From Scrofimicrobium sp. R131 (lineage in GTDB: Bacteria > Actinomycetota > Actinomycetes > Actinomycetales > Actinomycetaceae), in contig NZ_CP138335.1 of the NCBI RefSeq assembly GCF_040256745.1, forward strand, positions 124,001-188,000: a stretch of 64,000 bases of DNA, given 5' to 3'. A model generated the notes under the pieces. That model did not search any database. It was given only the letters and a program-made list of their open reading frames with translations, and had not been told where the DNA came from. Position numbers and translations under genes: made by a program. Each line of letters opens with the position of its first letter. The first letter of the stretch is position 1. Shown piece by piece: positions 1 through 8,569 of this stretch.

Positions 1-86
1 CGGGCCCACCGGCCAGAAGATGCAGGATGCCGGGCGCCCGCGGCGGCTGATGCACACCGGTGAGTTTTCCGACTACGCTAATGCCT

Positions 87-965
87 ATGGGTAAAGCAAG
101 CCGTCGCAAGAAGATTGATCCGTCGAAGCGTAAGAATATTCGACCCGCCATTGCCTTCGTGGACCGACCGTTCCAGGGCCTGGAGCGCGAGCGGGAACTG
201 GTAGCGATGCGGGAGATCATCCCCTGCGCCACCATGACCGCCAAGACCACCGCTGAACACGGGGGGACGGAGTTTGACTTCGTCACCCTGCTGCCCGACG
301 GGGCCGGGGCGATGGTTCGGGGCGACGGCAGGATTCTGGTCGGCGTGCAGACGCGATTCTCCACCGGCGACCTGTCCCACGACCTGGGGGCTGCCCTCAC
401 CGCCGCGCTGAAAATGCAGCTGGAAGGCGAAGAAGGGGTAGCCCAGTTTGACGTGAGGGACCCCGCTCCGCGCCTGCAGGAACTGCTGGCCGAGGGCGAG
501 TTGGCTCCGATGACGGTCCTGAAGGATTTCGGCTACTGGTTTGACCCCAACGAGGAGATTGACGCCGAGATGGCGGCCGCGTTGGAGCAGAACCGGGAAG
601 ACATGGTGCCGACCGAGGAAGTTCCCGGGGTCGAAGGCATGTACTGGTGCGAGATGAACAACAACTTCATCCGCTACGTGCTGGCGATGGACGAGGACCT
701 GCTCTTCACCGCGCTGGCGCGGCTACAGGCCGCCGGGCAAGCACAACTGGGCGAAGGCTCGAAGTTTGTCGGTGCTTTCCGGGCCTGCGGGATCGCGATC
801 CCGGTGTTCCAGGTGAATCCGGAACTATCCGCCGCGGACTTTGCCGCCCCGGCAGCGCAATTGCGCGATAACCTTGAGTTGGCACTGAAGCAAACGGAGC
901 CTCTCACCGATGATGAGCGCCGAGCCCGGGCCGGGATGGTTTCCCGGCAGGTGACGATCCGTTAG
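87..965 (+). CDS. DUF5926 family protein
   Basis: Cytoplasmic protein of about 292 residues with a basic N-terminus (MGKASRRKK) followed by PAIAFVDRPFQGLERE and AEHGGTEFDF blocks, which resemble the actinobacterial DUF5926 family. Its function is unknown. No membrane segment or signal peptide is visible. I chose the ATG that gives the MGK start usual in this family; in-frame GTG (60) and ATG (81) codons lie upstream and none has a good Shine-Dalgarno. It is followed after about 40 bases by a glycosyltransferase on the same strand. Family assignment is from recall of conserved blocks, not a search. Confidence 0.75.
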   Translation: MGKASRRKKIDPSKRKNIRPAIAFVDRPFQGLERERELVAMREIIPCATMTAKTTAEHGGTEFDFVTLLPDGAGAMVRGDGRILVGVQTRFSTGDLSHDLGAALTAALKMQLEGEEGVAQFDVRDPAPRLQELLAEGELAPMTVLKDFGYWFDPNEEIDAEMAAALEQNREDMVPTEEVPGVEGMYWCEMNNNFIRYVLAMDEDLLFTALARLQAAGQAQLGEGSKFVGAFRACGIAIPVFQVNPELSAADFAAPAAQLRDNLELALKQTEPLTDDERRARAGMVSRQVTIR

Positions 966-1008
966 CTTCCGGGTCATGGTGCAGTAGCGGGCGGTAAAGG
1001 AGATCAGG

Positions 1009-1866
1009 GTGGAGCGGGAATCGGAGACATCCGCAGGGCCCCAGCGGGTAGCGGTGATTATCGCCTGCCAGGATGTCCGCAAGTACATCTCCTCCACGGT
1101 TCGGGCTTGCCGCGCCATTCCCTCAGTTGACCTAATCGTGGTGGTGGACGATGGCTCCACCGACGACACCTCGCAGGTGGCACGCGCGGCCGGGGCAGTC
1201 GTGGTCCGCCACTCGGTTAGTCGCGGCCGTGCTTCCGCCCTGGAGACGGGGGTCAAGGTGGCGGCGATGCGGGACCGGACCGACTGGCCGGCCCGGAACC
1301 TCCTTTTCCTTTCCCCTGATCTGGGTGACTCGGCGGTTGAGGCCAACGCCCTGGTGGAGGCGGTCAACTCCGGCCTGGCCGACTGCGCCGTCGGGGTGGT
1401 TCCGGTTGAAGATGGGACCCGCCGTGGCGCCACCTGGGTGATGGCCGGCAACGGCATCCGCCAGTCCACTGGCTGGGATGTTTCCGGTCCTCTCTCCCTG
1501 CAGCGGTGCCTGACCCGGGAAGTGATCAACGAGGTGATGCCGTTCTCCAACGGGTGGGGTGCGGACGTGGGGATGACGATCGACCTGCTGATTGCGGGGT
1601 TCTCGATTGTCGAGATTCCCTGCGCCTTCCATCACCTGGACGAGCATCGGGTGGAGCCCAACAGCCACAAACGGGCCCAGTACTGGGATATCTGGTGGGC
1701 CATCAAGGCGCGTCGACTGCGGCGGCGCCGAGTGCCGCTGGTCCTGCGGATCCCCTCCTGGGATCAGGAAGTGGGCCGGCCCTACGCGATTCGGGGCCGG
1801 ACCCTGTCGGCTAGCCGCCCCGACGAGGGGGGCGACCAGCCGGAAGAGGAGTCGACGGGCGCCTAG
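1009..1866 (+). CDS. Glycosyltransferase family 2 protein
   Basis: GT-A fold glycosyltransferase, about 285 residues. The N-terminal nucleotide-sugar domain shows VAVIIACQD, then VVVDDGSTDDT, the classical GT2 donor-binding motif with the DD pair. A GWGADVGMTIDL stretch lies near the expected acceptor/base region. No transmembrane helix is evident, so it is probably soluble or peripheral. Start is GTG behind an AAGGAGA ribosome-binding site. Donor and acceptor cannot be told from sequence; cell-envelope polysaccharide or glycolipid synthesis is the likely setting. Its stop codon overlaps the stop of the convergent copper ATPase gene. Confidence 0.8.
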   Translation: MERESETSAGPQRVAVIIACQDVRKYISSTVRACRAIPSVDLIVVVDDGSTDDTSQVARAAGAVVVRHSVSRGRASALETGVKVAAMRDRTDWPARNLLFLSPDLGDSAVEANALVEAVNSGLADCAVGVVPVEDGTRRGATWVMAGNGIRQSTGWDVSGPLSLQRCLTREVINEVMPFSNGWGADVGMTIDLLIAGFSIVEIPCAFHHLDEHRVEPNSHKRAQYWDIWWAIKARRLRRRRVPLVLRIPSWDQEVGRPYAIRGRTLSASRPDEGGDQPEEESTGA

Positions 1867-4280
1867 CCGGCTCGGCGGAGCCGGAGCGAGTTCAGCACCA
1901 CGAAGACCGAGGAGAAGGCCATCGCGGCCGCCGCAATCATCGGGTTCAGCAGTCCCGCCACGGCCAGCGGAATGGCCAGGACGTTGTAGAAGAACGCCCA
2001 GAACAGGTTCCCCTTGATGGTGGAGAGCGTCTGCCGGGAAATCCGGATCGCGCGGGGGACCGACCGCAGATCCGAGTTGACCAGGGTAATGTCGGCTGCC
2101 GCAATGGCTGCATCCGTCCCCGACCCCATCGCGATCCCCACACCTTGGTTGGCAGCCTGGGCGAGCGCAGCCGCATCGTTGACCCCGTCTCCGACCATGG
2201 CGACAACCCGACCTTCTTCCTGCAGGCGGGCCACCTCCCGCTGTTTCTCTTCGGGCAGGACTTCGGCCAGCACCCGGGTGATCCCCACCTGGTGGGCGAT
2301 GTACTCGGCTGCCCGCTGGTTGTCGCCCGACAGCAAAATGGGCTCAATCCCCTCGGCCCTCAGCTCGGCAATCGCCTCGGCGGCACTGGGCTTGATCGTG
2401 TCTCGCAGCACCAGCAGTCCCAGCACCTGGGTGTCCGGCAGCGAATCGGGCAGGGTGCGCTGTTTGCCTTCGGTGCGGGCGGGGGCCACCAGGGTGTTCC
2501 CCAACTGTTCCCGACCGGTGACTTCGGCCTCGTAGCCGGCACCGACAATGGCGTTGACCAACTCCTCGTCCGAGTGGTCCGCGCGCAGGGTGATGGCGGC
2601 CGTTTCAGTCGCCAGGTTCACCTGGGCGTCGACCCCGGGCAGTTTGCGGAGTTTGCGTTCAACCCGGTTGACGCAGGACGCGCAGGTCATGCCGCCCACC
2701 TTGACGTTGACCCGGATCAGCGGGTCCCCGTCTGCCGCCGCCGCGGGGGTGAACTGCTCGCTCATGTCCGCGGTCGACTCGTGCCAGTTGGGGATGCGGG
2801 CCACCAGGACCGCGGTGGCTCCGGACGCCTCGGCCTGCTCGTGACGGGCGGTCAGGTCCACCGGGAGGCTCACCCCGTGGCGGGCCAACCAGCGGGAGCT
2901 GCCCACCAGGACCAAGTCTCCATCCAGCAGGGCGGAGACTCCCCCGCCGGCGTGGTTGGTGAACGAGGTGGAGGGGGCCAGCTCGGGGGTCTTCGCCCGG
3001 GCCGCCTCGGCAATTGCCCGAGCCAGCGGATGCTCCGAATGGCTCTCGACCGACCCCGCCAGGGCGAGGACGCCGGAGTCTTCGGGCCAGACGCTTTCCA
3101 CGGCCAGGTTTCCGGTGGTGATGGTCCCGGTCTTGTCGAGGGTGGCGGCGTTGACCGTCCGGGTCTGTTCCAGAATCTCGGCGTTGCGGATAATGATGCC
3201 CAGCTGGGACGCCCGGCCGGAGCCGACCAGCAGTGCGGTGGGGGTCGCCAGGCCGAGGGCGCAGGGGCAAGCCACCACCAGGACTGCCACGGCGGCGGTG
3301 AAAGCGGCCTGGACCGAGCCGCCGGCCAGCAGCCACCCAACCAGGGTGACAATCGAAATGCCGATGACGATCGGAACGAAGACCGCGCTGACCCGGTCGG
3401 CCAGACGCTGGACCGGGGCTTTGCCCGCCTGCGCTTCGGTCACCAGGCGACCAATCTGGGCCAGGGTGGTCTCGCTGCCAACCCGCGTTGCCTCAACCAC
3501 CAGTGAACCCCAGGTGTTCAGGGTCGCGCCGGTCACCTCGTCGCCCGGCCCGACGTCGACCGGCACGCTTTCCCCGGTTAGGAGGGAGGTGTCCAGGGCG
3601 GAGGAGCCCCGGATGATGACGCCGTCGGTGGCAACCTTGTCCCCCGGGCGGACCAGGAACTGGTCGCCGACCTGCAGGTCTGCGGCGGGAATCACCCGCT
3701 CCTGTCCCTGCTGATCCAGCACGGTGGCCTCTTTAGCTCCCAGGGTGAGCAGGGCGCGCAGGGCATCCCCGGCTCGGTAGCGGGTGGCCGCCTCGGCCCA
3801 ACGACCCGCCAGCAGGAAGACTACGATCATGGCCGCACCCTCGAAGTACAGCTCGGGGTGGGCTCCGTGCACGCTGGCCCGCGGAATCAGGGACATCGAC
3901 ATGTGCATGCCAATCTCGCCGGCCCCGCCCAGCAGCAATGCCCAGTAGGACCAGAGAGAAGAGGCAATCACTCCGAGGCTGACCAGCGTGTCCATGGTGG
4001 TGGACCCGTGGCGGGCCGCGCGCAGGGCCGCCGAGTGGAAGGGCCAGGCTCCCCAGGTGACCACCGGGAGCGCCAGGACCCCCACCACCCACTGCCAGCC
4101 GGGGAACTGCCAGGCGGGCACCATCGACAGGGCCATGATGACCACGCCGAGCGGCAGGGTGAGGAGGAACCGGGTGCGTAGACTGCGGGCGCGGCGGTGG
4201 GCGTCCTCCCCAACTTCGGTCCCGTGGTGGGAGTCCGGATGGACGGTTGGGGTTGAATCAAACTCGTTGGGGAGGGTCAT
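1863..4280 (-). CDS. copA: Copper-transporting P1B-type ATPase with internal HMA domain
   Basis: Heavy-metal P-type ATPase of 805 residues that exports Cu(I) across the cytoplasmic membrane. Visible are the TGES actuator motif near residue 235, the CPC metal-binding helix near 337, the DKTGT phosphorylation site near 384, the SEHPLA motif of the nucleotide domain, and GDGVNDAA near 700. The usual N-terminal metal-binding domain is missing. Instead one HMA domain (GMTCASC near residue 530) sits between the SEHPLA part of the nucleotide-binding domain and the LLSGDN/GDGVNDAA part of the P domain. The gene lies downstream of csoR and copZ on the same strand and is probably transcribed from the csoR promoter. 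Copper specificity is inferred from CPC and the neighbours. Confidence 0.93.
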   Translation of the reverse strand: MTLPNEFDSTPTVHPDSHHGTEVGEDAHRRARSLRTRFLLTLPLGVVIMALSMVPAWQFPGWQWVVGVLALPVVTWGAWPFHSAALRAARHGSTTMDTLVSLGVIASSLWSYWALLLGGAGEIGMHMSMSLIPRASVHGAHPELYFEGAAMIVVFLLAGRWAEAATRYRAGDALRALLTLGAKEATVLDQQGQERVIPAADLQVGDQFLVRPGDKVATDGVIIRGSSALDTSLLTGESVPVDVGPGDEVTGATLNTWGSLVVEATRVGSETTLAQIGRLVTEAQAGKAPVQRLADRVSAVFVPIVIGISIVTLVGWLLAGGSVQAAFTAAVAVLVVACPCALGLATPTALLVGSGRASQLGIIIRNAEILEQTRTVNAATLDKTGTITTGNLAVESVWPEDSGVLALAGSVESHSEHPLARAIAEAARAKTPELAPSTSFTNHAGGGVSALLDGDLVLVGSSRWLARHGVSLPVDLTARHEQAEASGATAVLVARIPNWHESTADMSEQFTPAAAADGDPLIRVNVKVGGMTCASCVNRVERKLRKLPGVDAQVNLATETAAITLRADHSDEELVNAIVGAGYEAEVTGREQLGNTLVAPARTEGKQRTLPDSLPDTQVLGLLVLRDTIKPSAAEAIAELRAEGIEPILLSGDNQRAAEYIAHQVGITRVLAEVLPEEKQREVARLQEEGRVVAMVGDGVNDAAALAQAANQGVGIAMGSGTDAAIAAADITLVNSDLRSVPRAIRISRQTLSTIKGNLFWAFFYNVLAIPLAVAGLLNPMIAAAAMAFSSVFVVLNSLRLRRAG

Positions 4281-4306
4281 GCTCTCATCTTCTTTCGGGG
4301 TGGTGC

Positions 4307-4549
4307 CTAGAGGTCGCGGGAGATGCGCACCAGGTCGTAGCCGGCTTCCTGGATCGCATCCCGGTAAGCTTCATCGTCGATGGCGGTGTCCGTCAGGACG
4401 GTAACCTTGCTTTCGCCGCCCTTGACCAGGATGACGTCGACGTTCTTGACGCCGTTGATTTCTTCCAGCTCTTCCGTCACGCTGGCGACGCAGTGTCCGC
4501 AGGTGAGGCCGGTGACGTACAGTTCGGTGGTGCGGTCAAAATCGCTCAT
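4307..4549 (-). CDS. copZ: Copper chaperone, HMA domain
   Basis: Single heavy-metal-associated domain of 80 residues with the metal-binding motif GLTCGHC near residues 14-20 and the usual beta-alpha-beta-beta-alpha-beta length. Proteins of this type carry Cu(I) to the partner ATPase. It lies between csoR and copA, 26 bases upstream of copA, on the same strand, so the three form one copper-response operon. The start ATG follows an AAAGGAACC ribosome-binding site. Confidence 0.9.
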   Translation of the reverse strand: MSDFDRTTELYVTGLTCGHCVASVTEELEEINGVKNVDVILVKGGESKVTVLTDTAIDDEAYRDAIQEAGYDLVRISRDL

Positions 4550-4647
4550 GAGAGGTTCCTTTTTCTTTGGTTGTGCGGTTACCCCGGCCGCGGGGGCGGC
4601 GGGAGGCCTGGGGGTGGAGCCGGCCGCTTGGCGAGCCGGCCGGTGGA

Positions 4648-4929
4648 TCAGGATTTGAGCAGGCGGGCCACCGCCTGGGTTGCCTCGTGCATCTTTTCGC
4701 GCTGCGCTTCTTCTCCCTGTTTAACCGCGTCCACCACGCAGTGGTTCAGGTGATCTTCCAGCAGGCCCAGGGCCACGGCGTTCAGTGCCGACTCAATGGC
4801 GGAAATCTGGGTCAGCACGTCGATGCAGTACTGACCTTCCGTCACCATCCGCTGGATTCCGCGGACCTGCCCCTCAATTCGGCGCAGGCGGGCGAGGTAT
4901 TTGTCGGTATCTTGGGAGTATCCACGCAT
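4648..4929 (-). CDS. csoR: Copper-sensing repressor CsoR
   Basis: All-helical metalloregulator of 93 residues in the CsoR/RcnR family. The Cu(I) ligands of the family are present as C35, H60 and C64 (GQYCID and DHLNHC). Copper binding is expected to release it from DNA. The start ATG follows an AAAGGAG ribosome-binding site; a longer upstream reading frame exists but would run through the promoter and operator. First gene of the csoR-copZ-copA operon. Confidence 0.92.
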   Translation of the reverse strand: MRGYSQDTDKYLARLRRIEGQVRGIQRMVTEGQYCIDVLTQISAIESALNAVALGLLEDHLNHCVVDAVKQGEEAQREKMHEATQAVARLLKS

Positions 4930-4960
4930 TGGTTCCGGCTCCTTTCGCTGCCTGTCGCCC

Positions 4961-4989
4961 ACTATACCCCCAGGGGGTATGCATGGCAA
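4961..4989 (-). promoter_or_regulatory. csoR-copZ-copA promoter with CsoR operator
   Basis: Read on the minus strand there is a -35 TTGCCA (4989-4984), a 17-base spacer and a -10 TATAGT (4966-4961). The spacer and adjoining bases carry a perfect 17-base palindrome at 4964-4980, ATACCCCC A GGGGGTAT, which matches the known GC-rich CsoR operator type. Repressor bound here would block RNA polymerase directly, giving copper-inducible autoregulation of the operon. Confidence 0.85.
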
Positions 4990-5043
4990 GACTAAATCGA
5001 AAAACTTTCCAGTAAGCTGGAACAGGTGAAAAGGGGGTGACAG

Positions 5044-6513
5044 TTGGCTCGCTACTATCCGCTGCGCCGCATTCCCGAGGCGGCCCGGCCCGGACATTTT
5101 GCCCGCCGAATGCTCCCGCTGATCCCCGCGATTTTGCGGTCCGCGGCCTGGACTCTAGCGGCCAGTGGGGCCCCGCCCGGTTCTCCCATGCGAGAAGTGC
5201 TCCAAGCCGGGGCCGTGCAACGCGGCGACCAGGCGCTGGAAAAGGCGCAGGACACTTTCTTTGCCGAACCGGGGCTCGACACGCTGCTGGTTCGGGAGCT
5301 GTCGAAGCTCGGGTCCACCATTTCTCGGTGGAATCGGGTTCGGCTGTGGACCTACATTGCCCTGGGGTTTGACCGCGACGGGCGGGCTGCCCGGAACCTG
5401 CGGCGGATCCCGCGAATGGGCTACGACTCGCTCATGCTGACCGGCCTGGCGTTTGGCAAGTCCCTGGGCTACTTCACCGGGGGCAAGGTGCATGCGCAGC
5501 TGTGGTGGGACAGTCTGGGCGAGGTGGGGCAGTTGCCGCCCGAGCATCCCACCCCGCAGGTGCGCCGGTTTCAGCCGCCCCGCTCGCTCGGCGACCTGGC
5601 GGCCGACATTGACGACCTCTACTGGGCCGACGCCTACGGGCAGGCCGTCAAGATTACCCAGGTGGGCCGCGGGTCGAACCGGCGCTGGTTGGTGTCGGTG
5701 CCCGGAACCGATCACCCGGAACCGGAGTCGAAGCCCAACGTGGCCGACCTGGAGACGAACCTGCGCGAAGAACTGAACCTGCCCTCGGCCATGCGCCGCG
5801 GGGTGATCGCGGCCGTGAACCAGGCGATGGCGGCGGCCGGGATCGAGCCGTCCGCTCGGGTGCACGAGCGGGTGCTGGTGTGCGGGCACTCGCAGGGAGG
5901 AATGGTGGCTGTGGGTCTGGCCGCCACCGCGCCCGCGGAACTGGGATTTGACGTGGAGGGCGTGATCACGATGGGTAGCCCCACGCGGCGTCTGCGCTTG
6001 CGGCCCTCGGTGGACATGCTGGCGCTGGAGCACGTGCAGGACGTGGTTCCCGCCCTCGATGGCACCCCGCGCAAGGTGGCCGACCAGCGCGTGGTGGTCC
6101 AGCGATCCCTGGTCAAGCCGCGCCTGGGCTCGCTCTACTACGCCCACGCCTCGTCCACCTACACCGACACCCTGCGCCAGTTGGAACGCCGGGTGCAGAT
6201 CACCCGGTGGGGGCGCGAGGCTCAGGTGGTGGAAGCCCTGCAGCGGTACCTGCCCCGGCCTGGGGAGGAAACCCGGGTTACCCACCATTACATCTGGCAG
6301 GAGCTGGTGCCCACCCACGCCAACACGGCCTGGACCGAGTACCTGGAACTGGATCGCCCGGACTGGGAGCCGGTGGTTTACGGGGACGAGGTGGTGAGCC
6401 CCGAGCTGCCGCCCACCCCGCAGGAACTGATGGAGAAGGTCGAGGCGGCCCTGGAAAACTCGGCCCTCCTGGCCCAGTTGTCCCGACCGGAGGAGGCCCC
6501 TCGTGAAACGTGA
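5044..6513 (+). CDS. Alpha/beta hydrolase with GHSQGG nucleophile motif
   Basis: 489-residue protein with a C-terminal lipase-like alpha/beta hydrolase domain: LVSVPGTD before the core, the nucleophile elbow GHSQGG, ITMGSPT, and DVVPALDG holding the likely catalytic Asp. A histidine in the YYAHASSTY region could complete the triad. The N-terminal half is helical and not recognised. TTG start behind a GGGGGTGA ribosome-binding site. It overlaps the next gene by 11 bases, so they are co-translated. A second protein with the same core motifs lies at 9715-11262. Substrate unknown; a phospholipase or esterase role is only a guess. Confidence 0.7.
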   Translation: MARYYPLRRIPEAARPGHFARRMLPLIPAILRSAAWTLAASGAPPGSPMREVLQAGAVQRGDQALEKAQDTFFAEPGLDTLLVRELSKLGSTISRWNRVRLWTYIALGFDRDGRAARNLRRIPRMGYDSLMLTGLAFGKSLGYFTGGKVHAQLWWDSLGEVGQLPPEHPTPQVRRFQPPRSLGDLAADIDDLYWADAYGQAVKITQVGRGSNRRWLVSVPGTDHPEPESKPNVADLETNLREELNLPSAMRRGVIAAVNQAMAAAGIEPSARVHERVLVCGHSQGGMVAVGLAATAPAELGFDVEGVITMGSPTRRLRLRPSVDMLALEHVQDVVPALDGTPRKVADQRVVVQRSLVKPRLGSLYYAHASSTYTDTLRQLERRVQITRWGREAQVVEALQRYLPRPGEETRVTHHYIWQELVPTHANTAWTEYLELDRPDWEPVVYGDEVVSPELPPTPQELMEKVEAALENSALLAQLSRPEEAPRET

Positions 6514-7129
6514 CCTGTGGCAAAGGGCAAGCGAGTTGAGGCGAACGCAGATCGGCCAGCAGCTGCCGTGGGTGCCGCGCCCCAAAGGGAAACTCACCGT
6601 CTGGGGACTGGCCAAAGTGGGGGAGGTGGGGCGCCTCTTTACCCACTACGTTCGGCCCCACCCGCATCCGCAGCGGCCCGTCCGATTTGCGGAGCTGATC
6701 AAGCGGGCGATCGAGACCTCCCCGGTGAACCAGGCGGCCGAGCCCGCCGGCGGCATCGACATCGAGGTCGAGGTCCTGTCCGGCTTCGGCAAACCGCTGC
6801 TGGTTAGCTTCGACCTGTGCTTCACCTGGCACCAGTTGCAGGAGGTGGAGGCGAAGATCATCCACGAGGATTCGCGCGACGAACAGTTGCAGGCCTACCG
6901 CGTCTTCATTCAAGACATGATGGATCGAGCGGTGCGCGCCCTGTGGGACAACGGGGAGATCGCGCCGGTGGCGATCCGCGGCCGGATCCTGATTACCGAG
7001 CAGCCCGACGGGGGCTCAGAGCAGCTCTCCGACCTGAAAAACCTTGGGTTTGCCGACGAGATTGCCCGCCCCGAGGATCTGTATGAGAAATACGGGGCGC
7101 CGCTGTCCGACCCAACCTGGCGGCCGTGA
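6503..7129 (+). CDS. Hypothetical protein coupled to the hydrolase
   Basis: 208-residue soluble protein of unknown function. GTG start behind a strong GGAGGAGG site inside the end of the upstream hydrolase gene, so the pair is translationally coupled. It shows mixed alpha/beta character, a HYVRPHPHPQRP basic patch and a PVAIRGRILITEQ strand segment; no signal peptide, membrane helix or known catalytic motif. Ends four bases before the convergent purB stop. Confidence 0.6.
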   Translation: MKRDLWQRASELRRTQIGQQLPWVPRPKGKLTVWGLAKVGEVGRLFTHYVRPHPHPQRPVRFAELIKRAIETSPVNQAAEPAGGIDIEVEVLSGFGKPLLVSFDLCFTWHQLQEVEAKIIHEDSRDEQLQAYRVFIQDMMDRAVRALWDNGEIAPVAIRGRILITEQPDGGSEQLSDLKNLGFADEIARPEDLYEKYGAPLSDPTWRP

Positions 7130-7133
7130 CCGG

Positions 7134-8561
7134 CTAGTCCAACAGCTCGGGCAACTGGGGGGCCAACCCCACGTAGGTTTCGGGGCGCAGGGCTGTCAGG
7201 GTTTCCTTGACCGAGTCCGGCACCGGCAGGTTCTCAATGAACTGGCGGAGCGACTCCTCGGTGATGCCCTGGCCGCGCGTCAGGGCCTTCAGCTGCTCGT
7301 AGGGGGAATCCACCCGGGCGGAGCCGATCGCGTCCTGGACTCGCAGCACCTGCTGGACCGCCTCGGAGAGCACCTCCCAGCGGGAGCCCAAATCCGCGGC
7401 AATAACTTCCGGGTCGGCCGCGACCCCGGCCAGGCCGCGACTGATGTTGTCCAGCGCCAGCAGCGAGTAGCCCAAGGCCGAGCCGATGTTGCGCTGAGTG
7501 GTCGAGTCGGTCAGGTCGCGCTGAAGGCGGGTGGTCACCAGGGTGGCGGAGAGCGACTCCAGCAGGGCGTTGGAAACCTCCAGGTTGGCCTCACCGTTTT
7601 CGAACCGGATCGGGTTGATCTTGTGCGGCATAGTGGAGGAGCCGGTCGAGCCCTGGGCGGCCAGGTCCTGGCGGAAGTAGCCCAGGGAAATGTACGTCCA
7701 GCAGTCGGTGGCCAGGTTGTGGGCGATCCGGTTGAAGTGGACGATTACGCCGAAGAGTTCGGCCTGCCAGTCGTGGGACTCAATCTGCGTGGTTAGGGGA
7801 TTCCAGGTCAGGCCCAGGTGGGTGACGAAGCCGCGTGAAACCTCCAGCCAATCAACCTGCGGCAGGGCGGCGACGTGAGCGCTAAAGGTGCCGGTGGCGC
7901 CGTTGAACTTGCCCAGGTACTCGCACTGGTCCAGGCGGTCCAGCTGGCGGGCGAACCGGTGGGCAAACACCGCCATCTCCTTCCCCAGGGTGGTGGGGGT
8001 GGCGGTCTGACCGTGGGTGCGCGACAGCATCGCGATGTCCGCGTATCGGTGTGCCAGCTCGGCCAGGGTGGCCTGCAGGGAGGCGGCCGCCGGGCGCCAC
8101 ACCTGGGCGATCGCGCCCTGCAGGCAGAGGGCGTAGGCCAGGTTGTTGATGTCCTCGGAGGTGCAGAAGACGTGGACCAGCTCGCCCAGTTCCGGCAGCG
8201 GCGAGCCTTCGGGGGCACCGGTCAAGTGCTCGCGCAGAAGGTACTCAACCGCCTTGACGTCATGGCGGGTTTCACGTTCGAAGTCGGCCAGGCGGGCCCG
8301 CGTCTCCTCGGAGAAGTTGGCGGGCAGGCTGCGCAGGTAGGCCTGATCCTCGGCGGAAAGCGGAGCCAACCCGGGGTAGATTCCGGCGGCGACCGAGAAA
8401 ATCAGCCACTCCACCTCGACGTGCAGGCGGGCCCGGTTCAGGGCGGCCTCCGACAGGTAGGTGGCGAGCGGCGCCGTTTGCTCCCGGTAGCGCCCGTCTA
8501 GGGGCGACAGGGCTTCGTGGGTCAGCGGGGTGAACGAGGGGGTGGGGGCAGCTGAGTTCAT
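7134..8561 (-). CDS. purB: Adenylosuccinate lyase
   Basis: Cytosolic purine biosynthesis enzyme of 475 residues that cleaves adenylosuccinate to AMP and SAICAR to AICAR, releasing fumarate. The fumarase/aspartase superfamily signature GSSTMPHKINP lies near residues 306-316, with conserved TSEDINN and SRTHGQTATPTTLG segments. Length fits the PurB subgroup. Start ATG follows a TTGGAGG site; an upstream in-frame extension of about 90 residues would overlap the preceding gene and is not credible. It follows a fructosamine-kinase-like gene after about 9 bases. Confidence 0.95.
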   Translation of the reverse strand: MNSAAPTPSFTPLTHEALSPLDGRYREQTAPLATYLSEAALNRARLHVEVEWLIFSVAAGIYPGLAPLSAEDQAYLRSLPANFSEETRARLADFERETRHDVKAVEYLLREHLTGAPEGSPLPELGELVHVFCTSEDINNLAYALCLQGAIAQVWRPAAASLQATLAELAHRYADIAMLSRTHGQTATPTTLGKEMAVFAHRFARQLDRLDQCEYLGKFNGATGTFSAHVAALPQVDWLEVSRGFVTHLGLTWNPLTTQIESHDWQAELFGVIVHFNRIAHNLATDCWTYISLGYFRQDLAAQGSTGSSTMPHKINPIRFENGEANLEVSNALLESLSATLVTTRLQRDLTDSTTQRNIGSALGYSLLALDNISRGLAGVAADPEVIAADLGSRWEVLSEAVQQVLRVQDAIGSARVDSPYEQLKALTRGQGITEESLRQFIENLPVPDSVKETLTALRPETYVGLAPQLPELLD

Positions 8562-8569
8562 GCCTCCAA

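Noticed and set aside
2145-3506. Long plus-strand frame opposite copA
   Set aside because: Antisense of a strongly conserved ATPase gene in high-GC DNA; composition artefact.
6278-6913. Minus-strand frames opposite the hydrolase pair, and similar ones opposite nrdD (56347-57897) and uraA (59752-60909)
   Set aside because: Typical GC-rich antisense shadows, with His/Gln/Gly-rich low-complexity translations and no start signals.
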